Below the pieces are notes generated by a model. The model saw only the letters and a list, made by a program, of their open reading frames with translations. It made no database searches and was not told the DNA's origin. A stretch of DNA of 64,000 nt, taken from Arion vulgaris. Its lineage: Eukaryota > Mollusca > Gastropoda > Stylommatophora > Arionidae. The DNA lies in the NCBI GenBank assembly GCA_020796225.1, contig CM036771.1, forward strand, positions 31,006,703-31,070,702. The letters run 5' to 3'. This document shows, piece by piece, positions 45,118 through 54,589 of this stretch (position 1 is its first letter; every line of letters begins with the position of its first letter). Made by a program: the position numbers and the translations under genes.

Positions 45118-45253
45118 CTTTTTCATATGTAATTGCGTCAAAATTTTTGTCTATTTCAATAGGAGCTTCAACTGGCAAATAAACTGCATGTGAGAATATG
45201 TTGTCATCAATGGCCAATGCATATTGCAGTACTTTAACCGCAAACTTGTCAAA
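45118..45253 (-). CDS. Aminopeptidase exon d: catalytic Tyr region
   Basis: Acceptor ttttttcttcag, donor GTAAGG. It starts FDKFAVKVLQYALAIDDNIF and ends NFDAITYEK. The Tyr of ITYEK matches the transition-state Tyr of M1 enzymes. The length is 136 nt as written, which leaves phase 1, while exon e needs phase 0. The excess base sits in a run of five A (plus-strand T run 45119-45123). With four A the exon would be 135 nt and end cleanly in a Lys codon. It is either a consensus error or a real frameshift. Confidence 0.92.
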
Positions 45254-45329
45254 CTGAAGAAAAAACATTTTCAATATATAAACTTTCCATTAACGATTAT
45301 TGTTTGAAAAATTGTCTACAGAATGCGGT

Positions 45330-45560
45330 CTGCGCCTGGCTCTGCATCAAGTACAGTTGGAGTTGATTAGTTTTTCCACAGCCATATTATGGCCAATTGG
45401 GCCACATAACTGACAGGGGAAATCCTGATCTAGTTTTGAATTGTGGGCTGGATTTTATATATGTTTGATAGAACACAACAAGTTTTTTTTTTTTTCAAAT
45501 TTACTCAATTCTATGAGTCTTTGGTTATTTATTACAGAAAAATATTCATAATAATTATAT
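45330..45560. mobile_element. MITE relative of 49136-49495
   Basis: Inverted relative to that copy: cacagccat, gtttgatagaacac, actcaattct.tgagtct, ggttatttatt. Non-coding. Confidence 0.6.
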
Positions 45561-45599
45561 TGCTTATTGTTAAACTGAACTTGTTACATAATATAACCT

Positions 45600-45745
45600 T
45601 CATTTATCATGTTGTATTGATTTATCATGTTGTATTGATTTCATTGTATGAATTATCATATTGTAATTAATTTTTCATGTTTATTGATTATCATACTGTA
45701 TTGTTTATCATGTTAATTCATTTACATGTTGTATTGATTTTTAAA
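45600..45745. repeat. Degenerate ~18-bp AT-rich array
   Basis: Repeated TTATCATGTTGTATTGAT with length changes. 45760-46215 beyond it contains a 95-codon frame (MSNLLMILKTRMPIPPLRCV...) that I do not recognise. Confidence 0.75.
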
Positions 45746-46218
45746 TGGATTCGTCTATCGGTTGTGGTCTTATTTCCTAGAATTTTTATCGAGTCCATTG
45801 GTCGTATTTAGAGCTGGCAGAGGCTTTTCTTAGGTAGGGCGAAAAGTAAAAATGAGTAACCTGCTGATGATCCTTAAAACGCGCATGCCAATACCACCTC
45901 TCAGATGTGTAGACCGGGAAGCTTGTACCGCAAGATTAAAGACTAACGAGGATCTGGCTGGCCTGTGGTGGATGGACTACCCTAGGTCAGTTTCTTTCGC
46001 TCTACGTCTGGAGGCGAACCGAATAAAGAATAATGCAGAAACCAGATGCTCTGGCCTACAGGTATGTAGACAAATAACTAGCACAAGAAAATCACATTCT
46101 AAGGAGTACATCACATACCAACCTCTACAAGTGGTTTAACAAATGTAGAGTGAAAGAAAAAGATGTTTGAAAAATCATACTAATAACACAGAATAAGAGA
46201 ACGGATTTTAAGGATTTT

Positions 46219-46460
46219 AAAGCCAAAGATTGACTTCATTGCACCGGGTTTTACCCCATATGGCGCGGTTCCTCTCCGCAGAAATGGCACGCCACCGGCC
46301 AAGAGTATTGTACAAAGAACGAACTCCGTAGCTTAAGCAACAGTCTTAGGATCTTTGGAAAACACTGCATTCGTGAACAGGACGGCGCGGTTCGGATTCG
46401 AACCCACGTCCTTCGACTCACAAGGCAAACGGCTTAACCACTTAACCACAGAGACCACCG
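46219..46460 (-). mobile_element. SINE-2 with clear tRNA-like head
   Basis: On the minus strand the head reads ctgtggttaagtggttaagc (box A) and cgtgggttcgaatccg (box B, near-perfect GGTTCGAATCC). The body follows with ccgcagaaatggcacg on the plus side. It has Pol III promoter spacing. It is not a tRNA gene: the acceptor stem does not close. Confidence 0.85.
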
Positions 46461-46496
46461 TGAGAGAACGGATATATTGTTTAACCCTTTTAATCC

Positions 46497-48862
46497 TAAT
46501 TTTTATTTTACTTCCATCCACATTTAGTTTTTATTTTACCTCCATCCACATTTAGTTTTTATTTTACCTCCATCCACATTAGTTTTTATTTTACCTCCAT
46601 CCACATTAGTTTTTATTTTACTTCCATCCACATTTAGTTTTTATTTTACTTCCATCCACATTTAGTTTTTTATTTTACTTCCATCCACATTTAGTTTTTA
46701 TTTTACTTCCATCCACATTTAGTTTTTATTTTACTTCCATCCACATTTAGTTTTTATTTTACTTCCATCCACATTAGTTTTTATTTTACTTCCATCCACA
46801 TTTAGTTTTTATTTTACTTCCATCCACATTTAGTTTTTATTTTACCTCCATCCACATTTAGTTTTTATTTTACTTCCATCCACATTAGTTTTTATTTTAC
46901 TTCCATCCACATTTAGTTTTTATTTTACTTCCATCCACATTTAGTTTTTTATTTTACTTCCATCCACATTTAGTTTTTATTTTACTTCCATCCACATTAG
47001 TTTTTATTTTACCTCCATCCACATTTAGTTTCTATTTTACTTCCATCCACATTAGTTTCTATTTTACTTCCATCCACATTTAGTTTTTTTTTACTTCCAT
47101 CCACATTTAGTTTTATTTTCCTCCATCATTTAGTTTTTTACTTCCATCACATTTAGTTTTATTTTACTTCCATCACATTTAGTTTTATACAATTACCATC
47201 ACATTTAGTTTATTTACTTCCATCCCATTTAGTTTATTTACTTCCATCACATTTAGTTTCTATATTCATCCACATTTAGTTTGTTTTACTTCCATCCACA
47301 TTTAGTTTTTATTTACCTCCCTCCATTTAGTTTTGATTTTACTTCATCCACATTTAGTTTATTTTACTTCCATCACATTTAGTTTTTATTTTACCTCCAT
47401 CACATTTAGTTTTTATTTTACTTCCCTACATTTAGTTTCTATTTACTTCCATCCAATTTAGTTTTTATTTTCTTCATCACATTTAGTTTTTATTTTACTC
47501 CCTCACATTTAGTTTTATTTACTTCCATCACATTTAGTTTTATTTTATATCCACAATTTAGTTTTATTTTACCTCCATCACATTTAGTTTTATTTACTTC
47601 CATCACATTTAGTTTTTATTTACCTCCATCCACATTTAGTTTTATTTTCTTCCATCCACATTTAGTTTATTTTACCTCCATCCACATTTAGTTTATTTAC
47701 TCCATCACATTTAGTTTCTATTTTACTTCCATCCACATTTAGTTTTTATTTTACTTCCATCCACATTTAGTTTTTATTTTACCTCCATCCACATTTAGTT
47801 TTTATTTTACCTCCATCAACATTTAGTTTTTATTTTACCTCCATCCACATTTAGTTTTTATTTTACTTCCATCCACATTTAGTTTTTTATTTTACTTCCA
47901 TCCACATTTAGTTTTTATTTTACTTCCATCCACATTTAGTTTTTATTTTACTTCCATCCACATTTAGTTTTTATTTTACTTCCATCCACATTTAGTTTTT
48001 GTTTTACTTCCATCCACATTTAGTTTTTATTTTACCTCCATCCACATTTAGTTTTTATTTTACCTCCATCCACATTTAGTTTTTATTTTACTTCCATCCA
48101 CATTTAGTTTTTATTTTACCTCCATCCACATTTAGTTTTTATTTTACTTCCATCCACATTTAGTTTTTATTTTACCTCCATCCACATTTAGTTTTTATTT
48201 TACCTCCATCCACATTTAGTTTTTATTTTACTTCCATCCACATTTAGTTTTTATTTTACCTCCATCCACATTTAGTTTTTATTTTACTTCCATCCACATT
48301 TAGTTTCTATTTTACTTCCATCCACATTTAGTTTTTATTTTACTTCCATCCACATTTAGTTTTTATTTTACTTCCATCCACATTTAGTTTTTATTTTACT
48401 TCCATCCACATTAGTTTTTATTTTACTTCCATCCACATTTAGTTTTTATTTTACTTCCATCCACATTTAGTTTTATTTTTCTTCCATCCACATTTAGTTT
48501 CTATTTTACTTCCATCCACATTTAGTTTTTATTTTACTTCCATCCACATTTAGTTTTTATTTTACTTCCATCCACATTTAGTTTTTATTTTACTTCCATC
48601 CACATTTAGTTTTTATTTTACTTCCATCCACATTAGTTTTTATTTTACTTCCATCCACATTTAGTTTTTATTTTACTTCCATCCACATTTAGTTTTTTAT
48701 TTTACTTCCATCCACATTTAGTTTTTATTTTACTTCCATTCACATTTAGTTTTTATTTTACCTCCATCCACATTTAGTTTTTATTTTACTTCCATCCACA
48801 TTTAGTTTTTGTTTTACTTCCATCCACATTTAGTTTTTATTTTACTTCCATCCACCTTTAGT
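46497..48862. repeat. 2.4-kb 28-bp minisatellite
   Basis: About 85 copies with TTTTTATTTTACTTCCATCC and acatttag. Variants: cctcc/cttcc, cattag (27 bp). A 600-bp patch (47080-47720) is full of single-base losses, while both sides are clean. Confidence 0.98.
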
Positions 48863-48872
48863 TTGCAACGTT

Positions 48873-48975
48873 TATGGAAGTAACTAATATATTGACTTTA
48901 CGTCAAGTTAAACAAATAACACTCGACAATATATTGACTTTACGTCAGCTTAAACAAATAACACTCGACAATATA
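48873..48975. repeat. 42-bp duplication
   Basis: Two copies with atattgactttacgtca and aacaaataacactcgac. A SINE-1-like tail fragment (acacacatgcttattcacc) follows at 49010-49040. Confidence 0.9.
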
Positions 48976-49135
48976 TCGGGTCAGAAGGGTGAAGGGAATA
49001 AAATTGATTGGACACACATGCTTATTCACCAAAGTGGGATTATAATGGTCAACGAATGTGTACCATATGAACTAAAGAATGCAACTATTGTCCACCCGTA
49101 CAAGCGCAAAGGAAACCAACAGGCCTGCGATAATC

Positions 49136-49495
49136 CAGTGCCAACTATATACTTATGGGCTTGCGAACTTAGGTAAGAATTATGGGAAATCAGACGAAAA
49201 CTACAACACATGACCTCGCATTCTAGTATTGTTGTATATAGACGAATTCATTTTAAAATCAACACAATATTTTTTAATCGAAGTTATATTATGCAACAAA
49301 TTAAGTTTAACAATAATGAATATCAATATTATGAGTATATAGTTTTCACCAATAAATAACCATAGACTCACAGAATTGAGTAAAATTGCAACAACGTTTG
49401 CAGTGTTCTATCAAACAATAATTTTCAGTCCTCCGATCTGATCTAGTTCAGGGTTTTCCGTGAGTTGTTAGGCCTAGTTATTTACAGTGGCTGTG
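49136..49495. mobile_element. 360-bp MITE inside LINE-C
   Basis: Flanked by GATAATC at 49129-49135 and 49496-49502. LINE-C logic needs this site once. AT-rich, non-coding, with weak inverted ends (cagtgcca / gtggctgtg). Relative at 45330-45560. Confidence 0.78.
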
Positions 49496-49998
49496 GATAA
49501 TCATAGGGGGATCTCCCTCCTGTCAATTACTGGCAAGATACTAGCCTGAGTCCTCCTCAATCGCTTAATCGATCACCTGGAACAGGACTTACTCCCTGAG
49601 ACCCAATGTGGCTTCAGAGCGGGTCGGGGAACAGCATACATGATATTTGCTGCTCGCCAACTACAGGAGAAATGTCAAGAGCAGCATTGTAACCTTCACA
49701 TGGTCTTTGTCGATCTGACGAGGGCTTTCGACACGGTCAACAGAGAGGGTTTATGGAAGATCATGGAAAAATGTGGATGCCCAGTAAGTTCATTAAGATC
49801 GTCCAACAGTTTCACGAGGGCATGATTGGGCGTGTACTTGATGAAGGGGAGTTGTCGGAGACCTTCCTTGTCACCAACGGTGTCAAACAGGGCTGTGTAC
49901 TGGCCCCAACAGTCTTCAGCATGATGTTTGCTGCCATGTTCATGTGTGTCTTTTGGGAAGGCGATGAACATGGGGTACAGATTAGATACAGGACAGAC

Positions 49999-50815
49999 GG
50001 TAATCTATTTAATTTTTCTTTCTTTTTCTTTTCTTTCTTTTCTTTTTCTCCAACCCTGTTTTGCCTCACAGCGTCAGGGTAAGAAGAGATTATAGAACGG
50101 GTTTTTGTTTGCGCTTCATAAATTGTGTCGTTCGCCGCCTCTGTTATCTCTGAGGTCCATCTTTGCGTGGCCGGCCTTTTGCTTTGTATCCATTGTATCG
50201 TAGCAACATCGCTCTTTGAAGTGAACTGTCTAGTGGTAATCTGCTTACGTGGCCGAACCACTTAATTTGTTGTTTCTTGATGAAGTTTAGTTTTGATGTT
50301 GTACCCACTTTTTCTTGATGTCTTCATTTCTCAACCGGTCTCTTTTTGTTAATATTTCCTCTCGTACTTTTATACGTTACATAGGGCCTGCAAGCAATTT
50401 CTCCATACCACTATCCTGGGCAACTCGCTCAATCTCCTCCATGGAACTGAGACCGATATTTCTTGCCTCCCTCAGCAAAGTTCGTTTCATGGTCTCCTTA
50501 AGTCGACCTCTCTTTCTTGAAGCCTTCGCATCCCACTTCTTGTTACCCCCAGCATTATGCGTAGTCACTTCATCTCTGTCGTGACTAGTTTTCTTCTATC
50601 ATTTGATGTCAGCGTCAAGGTTTGGCACTGGTAGCATAATGTGGGGAGAAAGATTTTGTTCAACAATGCTCTTTTAGTGTTCATGGTGACATGTTTGCAC
50701 TTTAAATTGAAAAGGTATCATTTGATTAGTTTTGTTGCATCTGTGTTGGATTTCATTAGTTATTCTTCCGTTTGCTGAAAAAATGCTCCCTGTATATCTT
50801 AGAAGGTTTTAATTT
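49999..50815 (-). mobile_element. LINE-B insertion inside LINE-C
   Basis: Minus-strand LINE-B tail (WIQSKRPATQRWTSEITEAA) with a 3' (AAAG)n tail at 49999-50050. The flanks share TTTAATTTT. It extends to the aaatgctccc block near 50800. It is itself split by LINE-E. Confidence 0.82.
50352..50536 (-). mobile_element. LINE-E insertion inside LINE-B
   Basis: 185 bp between tttttgtta (50343-50351) and ttcttgtta (50537-50545). The minus strand reads DAKASRKRGRLKETMKRTLL and MEEIERVAQD. 5'-truncated. Confidence 0.82.
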
Positions 50816-51500
50816 TCCACCGAGGTAGAAGAATCAATTATCTCAAACCTGTTGTTTGCTGATGACTGCGCCCTCGCTACCAACTCTGATGAAGAAATAC
50901 AGACCTACATGGACAAGTTCTCAATGGCCTGTGATATGTTTGGCCTTACCATGAACACCAAGACAACAGAGGTAATGTTTCAGCCTGCCCTAGAGAGCAG
51001 TACTGCGAATCCTGTCATCAACATTAAACACCAGCGTCTCCTACCAGTGGACAGATTTGCCTATCTCGGCAGCATCCTATCCAGGTCGGTAAATATAGAC
51101 TCTGAGATCAACAATATGATATACAAATCCAGTGCTGCGTTCGGAAGGATGTGTGTTACTGTGTGGGAGTGGAAGGGGATAAGCATAGCCACAAAGCTGA
51201 AAGCGTACCAGGCCATAGTGCTAACCACGCTGATGTACGCCAGCGAGACATGGACAGTGTATAGCAGACAAGCAAGAAAACTAAACCACTTCCATACCAG
51301 CTGTCTACGCAGACTACTAAAAATAAACTGGAAGGACAAAATTCCAGATACCAAAGTTCTCATAAGAGCAAAATCCCAAGCGTCAACACCCTGTTGCAGA
51401 AGGCCCAAGTGAGATGGGTCGGTCACGTTGTTCGGATGCCTGATAAACGCATCCCAAAACAGTTGCTGTATGGCGAGCTTGAAGAGGACAGATGTTCTTC

Positions 51501-51839
51501 TTAGTTAGTTAGTTAGTCTTTCCTCTTGGGCCTGTGGGCGGCGCATAGGGCAGAGGTCATAGCTCTCCATGTCTCGCGGTTCGTTGCTATTTGCTTTAAG
51601 TCTTTGATGTTTACTAGGCCCATCGTTGAGCCTTCTCTGGTGATGGTTCTACGCAGAGTCTCTCTTGGTCTTCCTCGTTTTCTTTTTCCCTCTGGTGTCC
51701 ATATGAGGGATTGGTAAGGAGTCTTCTCTCATCCATTCTAAGTGTGTGGCCGATGTAGTTCCAGCGGCGCTTTCTTATAAAATTTGATACATTTTCTTGC
51801 TTGGTCTCTTGTCTTATTTGTGTATTGGGTCTGAAATCT
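51501..51839 (-). mobile_element. LINE-F insertion inside LINE-C
   Basis: Flanked by GATGTTCTTC at 51491-51500 and 51840-51849. Removing it restores the LINE-C frame EEDRCSSGGQKKR. It carries a (CTAA)n 3' tail on the minus strand and about 320 bp of LINE-F 3' end. Confidence 0.9.
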
Positions 51840-52204
51840 GATGTTCTTCTGGTGGACAGAAAAAACGCTTAAAGTGTCTCTGAAATTCTTTGATATAGAC
51901 AATACGTGATGGGAATCCCTGGCGCAAGATCACCAAATGTGGCGCTGTAACAACACAAGAGAAACTTGCATAGCTGAGAATCATCGTGCCGTTGAGACAC
52001 AGAAAAAACGAATTGCGCGTAAAGACAGAACACACAACATCCACATGTCTAAACTTGATACTGTATGCCCCACCTGTGGTAGGGGATTGTATTCTAGGAT
52101 TGGACTCTACAGTCACCTCCGCACACACCAGAGAGGTGCAGCAGCACACGTCTGATGCTGTTGTCATCATCGCTTGCAATGGACTGCTATTATAATGGCC
52201 TTAT

Positions 52205-52750
52205 TAGTAGATAAATCAATCAATAACTCAGAAATATAAACAATATTTTGTTAGTATAGCTAGATAAATCAATCAATAACTCAGAAATATAAACAATATT
52301 TTGTTAGTATAGCTAGATAAATCAATCAATAACTCAGAAATATAAACAATATTTTGTTAGTATAGCTAGATAAATCAATCAATAACTCAGAAATATAAAC
52401 AATATTTTGTTAGTATAGCTAGATAAATCAATCAATAACTCAGAAATATAAACAATATTTTGTTAGTATAGCTAGATAAATCAATCAATAACTCAGAAAT
52501 ATAAACAATATTTTGTTAGTATAGCTAGATAAATCAATCAATAACTCAGAAATATAAACAATATTTTGTTAGTATAGCTAGATAAATCAATCAATAACTC
52601 AGAAATATAAACAATATTTTGTTAGTATAGCTAATTGTATTGACAATATTTTGTTAGTATAGCTAATTGTATTGACAATATTTTGTTAGTATAGCTAATT
52701 GTATTGACAATATTTTGTTAGTATAGCTAATTGTATTGACAATATTTTAT
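52205..52750. repeat. 53-bp array grading into 30-bp array
   Basis: Eight copies of 53 bp (52205-52625) then four of 30 bp (52620-52750). Both share AATATTTTGTTAGTATAGCT. The shorter unit lacks the aatcaatcaataactcagaa part. The 53-bp copies look identical. Confidence 0.97.
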
Positions 52751-52755
52751 CTCCA

Positions 52756-53013
52756 ATGGGTGTCCAGATCTTCTATTTCCCAAATATGGTCACCCTGGCT
52801 ATGGCAGTCAGTGTACATAAGGCGTGGCCCCGGTAAAATCTATTACCGGGCGTTGCTATATAAGGCTGCCAGTAGTAAACAGAAATTTACTTAGCACTGT
52901 TATACCAACTGTCATTTTAGTATCTTTTCTCCTTCTCTGCTTTTTTGTCGTTAGGCGACGCAGGTTTAACTGGTGATCGGTTTCCGAGATAGTGAATGCT
53001 CGGTCGCCTGACA
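52756..53013 (+). promoter_or_regulatory. Promoter-like block / possible solo LTR
   Basis: Contains the TATA box tatataag at 52857-52864, a perfect hairpin (cccggtaa..ttaccggg, 52829-52851) 10 bp upstream, and a T-rich stretch 60-90 bp downstream. The bounds TGTCC...GACA would suit an LTR, but no target duplication is seen. Weak evidence. Confidence 0.35.
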
Positions 53014-53049
53014 TACTGTGGCGTTCTGGAGTTTTAAGGTGTCTGTAAC

Positions 53050-53325
53050 TCTATCAATCATTTTCTTGGTCTGTCTCTTCAACTTGCTATACCATTTTCA
53101 GGTTGTACACTCTTGCAACTGGTGTATTCGGGTTCATTCTCACCTGGTGGCCAAACCAATTTAGTCAATGTTCTTCTAATTTCCTCATTTCTTATATGGT
53201 CTCTTCTTGTTTTATTTATTGCTTTTCTCAAAGCATCTTATTTCACAGGTGGTAATTTTTCCTTCTTGTTCTTTTGTCAGTGCTCATGTTATTCACTGGT
53301 AGCATTAACAGTGTTAGATTTTTAT
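53050..53325 (-). mobile_element. LINE-J-like tail
   Basis: The complement resembles 34270-34440 and 25030-25240 (ccaaaccaatttagtc, atttcacaggtggtaa, gtgctc.tgtta). Confidence 0.6.
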
Positions 53326-53394
53326 TTAAACTGTCGTTACAGCCTTTAGTACCGCTTTTTAGTGCGGTATAGTACAAGTGGGACGAGAGCCTAA

Positions 53395-53535
53395 GGAATT
53401 TCATGGTCGCATGGCTAGTGCAGTTGTCACTGAAGCTGTTCAGGTTAAGATTTTTTTTTATCTATGCCCACAGCACAAAAAAATCATTGGCCTTACCGTG
53501 AATTGAACACAAGTCTCCCGCATGGGAGCCACGCT
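53395..53535 (-). mobile_element. SINE-3 copy
   Basis: The complement of the 18860 family: head gcgggagacttgtgttcaat (box B-like), body caatgatttttttgtgctg, cagttgtcactgaagctgtt, catggctagtgcag. Confidence 0.6.
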
Positions 53536-53700
53536 CTAATCCATTTGGTCGTATGGCACCCCATGGGGGCCACACTTTAATCCATTTGGTCCATGGCACC
53601 CCATGGGGCCACGCTCTAATCCATTTGGGCGTATAGCACCCCATGGAGTCACACTCTAATCCATTTGGGCGTATGGCACCCTTGGGGCCAGACTCTCCTC
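53520..53700. repeat. ~57-bp tandem array from SINE-3 head
   Basis: 3.3 copies with CTCTAATCCATTTGG and gcaccccatgggg. The first unit overlaps the SINE-3 head (gggagccacgctct), so the array may have grown from it. (TA)n follows at 53737-53752. Confidence 0.85.
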
Positions 53701-53771
53701 TTTTCTGATTAACAAATGATATTAATCTTCTGTAAAATATATATATATATATATTACTCAATGACACTTAC

Positions 53772-53885
53772 TATTTTCCAATGAGGGTGAAGTTTGTCTA
53801 CTCCTACATACTGGAGAAAAGTGGCGAATCCTTCGTTCAGCCAAATATCGTTCCACCAGTTTGGAGTCACAAGGTTACCGAACCA
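53772..53885 (-). CDS. Aminopeptidase exon c: third zinc ligand (NEGF)
   Basis: 114 nt, phase 0 at both ends, acceptor gatttccttcag, donor GTAAGT. It reads [20 protein letters not shown] and continues [18 protein letters not shown]. The Glu of NEGF is exactly 18 residues after the second His of exon b, which is the M1 HEXXH-X18-E zinc site. Splitting the active site across an intron of about 4.5 kb is normal for this family. Confidence 0.96.
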
Positions 53886-53999
53886 CTGAAGGAAATCAAG
53901 AAAGAAAACAATGAAGAACATTTAGAGAAGAATGGAAATTTACTTTTAAAAAATAAAAATTCAAGAGGAAGTTCAAGATTTTGTATATTTCATCATCAT

Positions 54000-54355
54000 C
54001 ATCATTGGCTTCTTTGTCTCAGGAGATAATAGGTTTTGCGACATGTAGTTTGTTCTGAGCTGAATCACAACGTTTCTCGTGGCTGTAATGGTGTATACTT
54101 TAATGTGGTATCCTTGCCACAGTTGCTGCAGGTGAAACTGGAGAGTGAAGATGATACATAGGATGTTCTTTCTGCCATCTGCGCTCCATATCTACTGTAT
54201 CGTATGATGATGGTTAGGAAAAGGACACCATCGTAAAAAACAAAAAAGTAAACGTTTTGCTATGTTTAACAAAATCTGGAAAGCCAACGGATTAAATCTT
54301 AAAATAAAACTTTTTCTATATAGAAGAAGTGTAATGAGAGTATTATTATACTGTA
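54000..54355. other. Unassigned intron
   Basis: I see no coding, RNA or repeat match in this 355-bp stretch apart from a short (CAT)n at 53990-54003. Confidence 0.5.
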
Positions 54356-54570
54356 ATGAATTGACGTTGAATCAATCCAGCTATTTAATGAGTTTGGAAT
54401 TACACGTTGTACAATTACATTTGGAGGCTTGAGGGGCAGAGAGGGAAGTGTGTTTAACCAGCGAGAACCACAGGAACCATCATATGCATACTCGTCGACA
54501 TCTGTTGGGGGAGACTGAGCACCTATGGGTCTGCCCGAAGTGATGTGACTTCAGTTCAGTAACCAATTAT
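54355..54570 (+). mobile_element. LINE-A 3' fragment
   Basis: gttgaatcaatccagc, gaggggcagagagggaagtg, ttaaccagcgag and the ctatgggtctgcccgaagtg terminus. Confidence 0.75.
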
Positions 54571-54589
54571 TACTAACAGTAATGAGTGC

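Larger units (their letters stand above)
49045..52180 (+). mobile_element. LINE-C copy with four nested insertions
   Basis: LINE-C segments 49045-49135, 49496-49998, 50816-51500 and 51840-52180 join into one ORF2. They carry YELKNATIVHPYKRKGNQQ, DNHRGISLLS-like, ETQCGFRAGRGTAYMIFAAR, VFVDLTRAFDTVNREGLWKI (catalytic Asp), GVKQGCVLAPTVFSMMFAAM, LLFADDCALATNSDEE (FADD), YASETWTVYSRQARKLNHFH, then VCPTCGRGLYSRIGLYSHLR. Interrupters: a MITE, LINE-B holding LINE-E, and LINE-F. There are several frameshifts, so it is inactive. Confidence 0.9.

Noticed and set aside
45852..46139. 95-codon frame MSNLLMILKTRMPIPPLRC...
   Set aside because: No recognisable domain, splice or repeat support; left as unassigned intron sequence.
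46380..46460. tRNA gene
   Set aside because: Box A and B are good, but the acceptor stem does not close and the sequence continues into the SINE-2 body, as at 62455.
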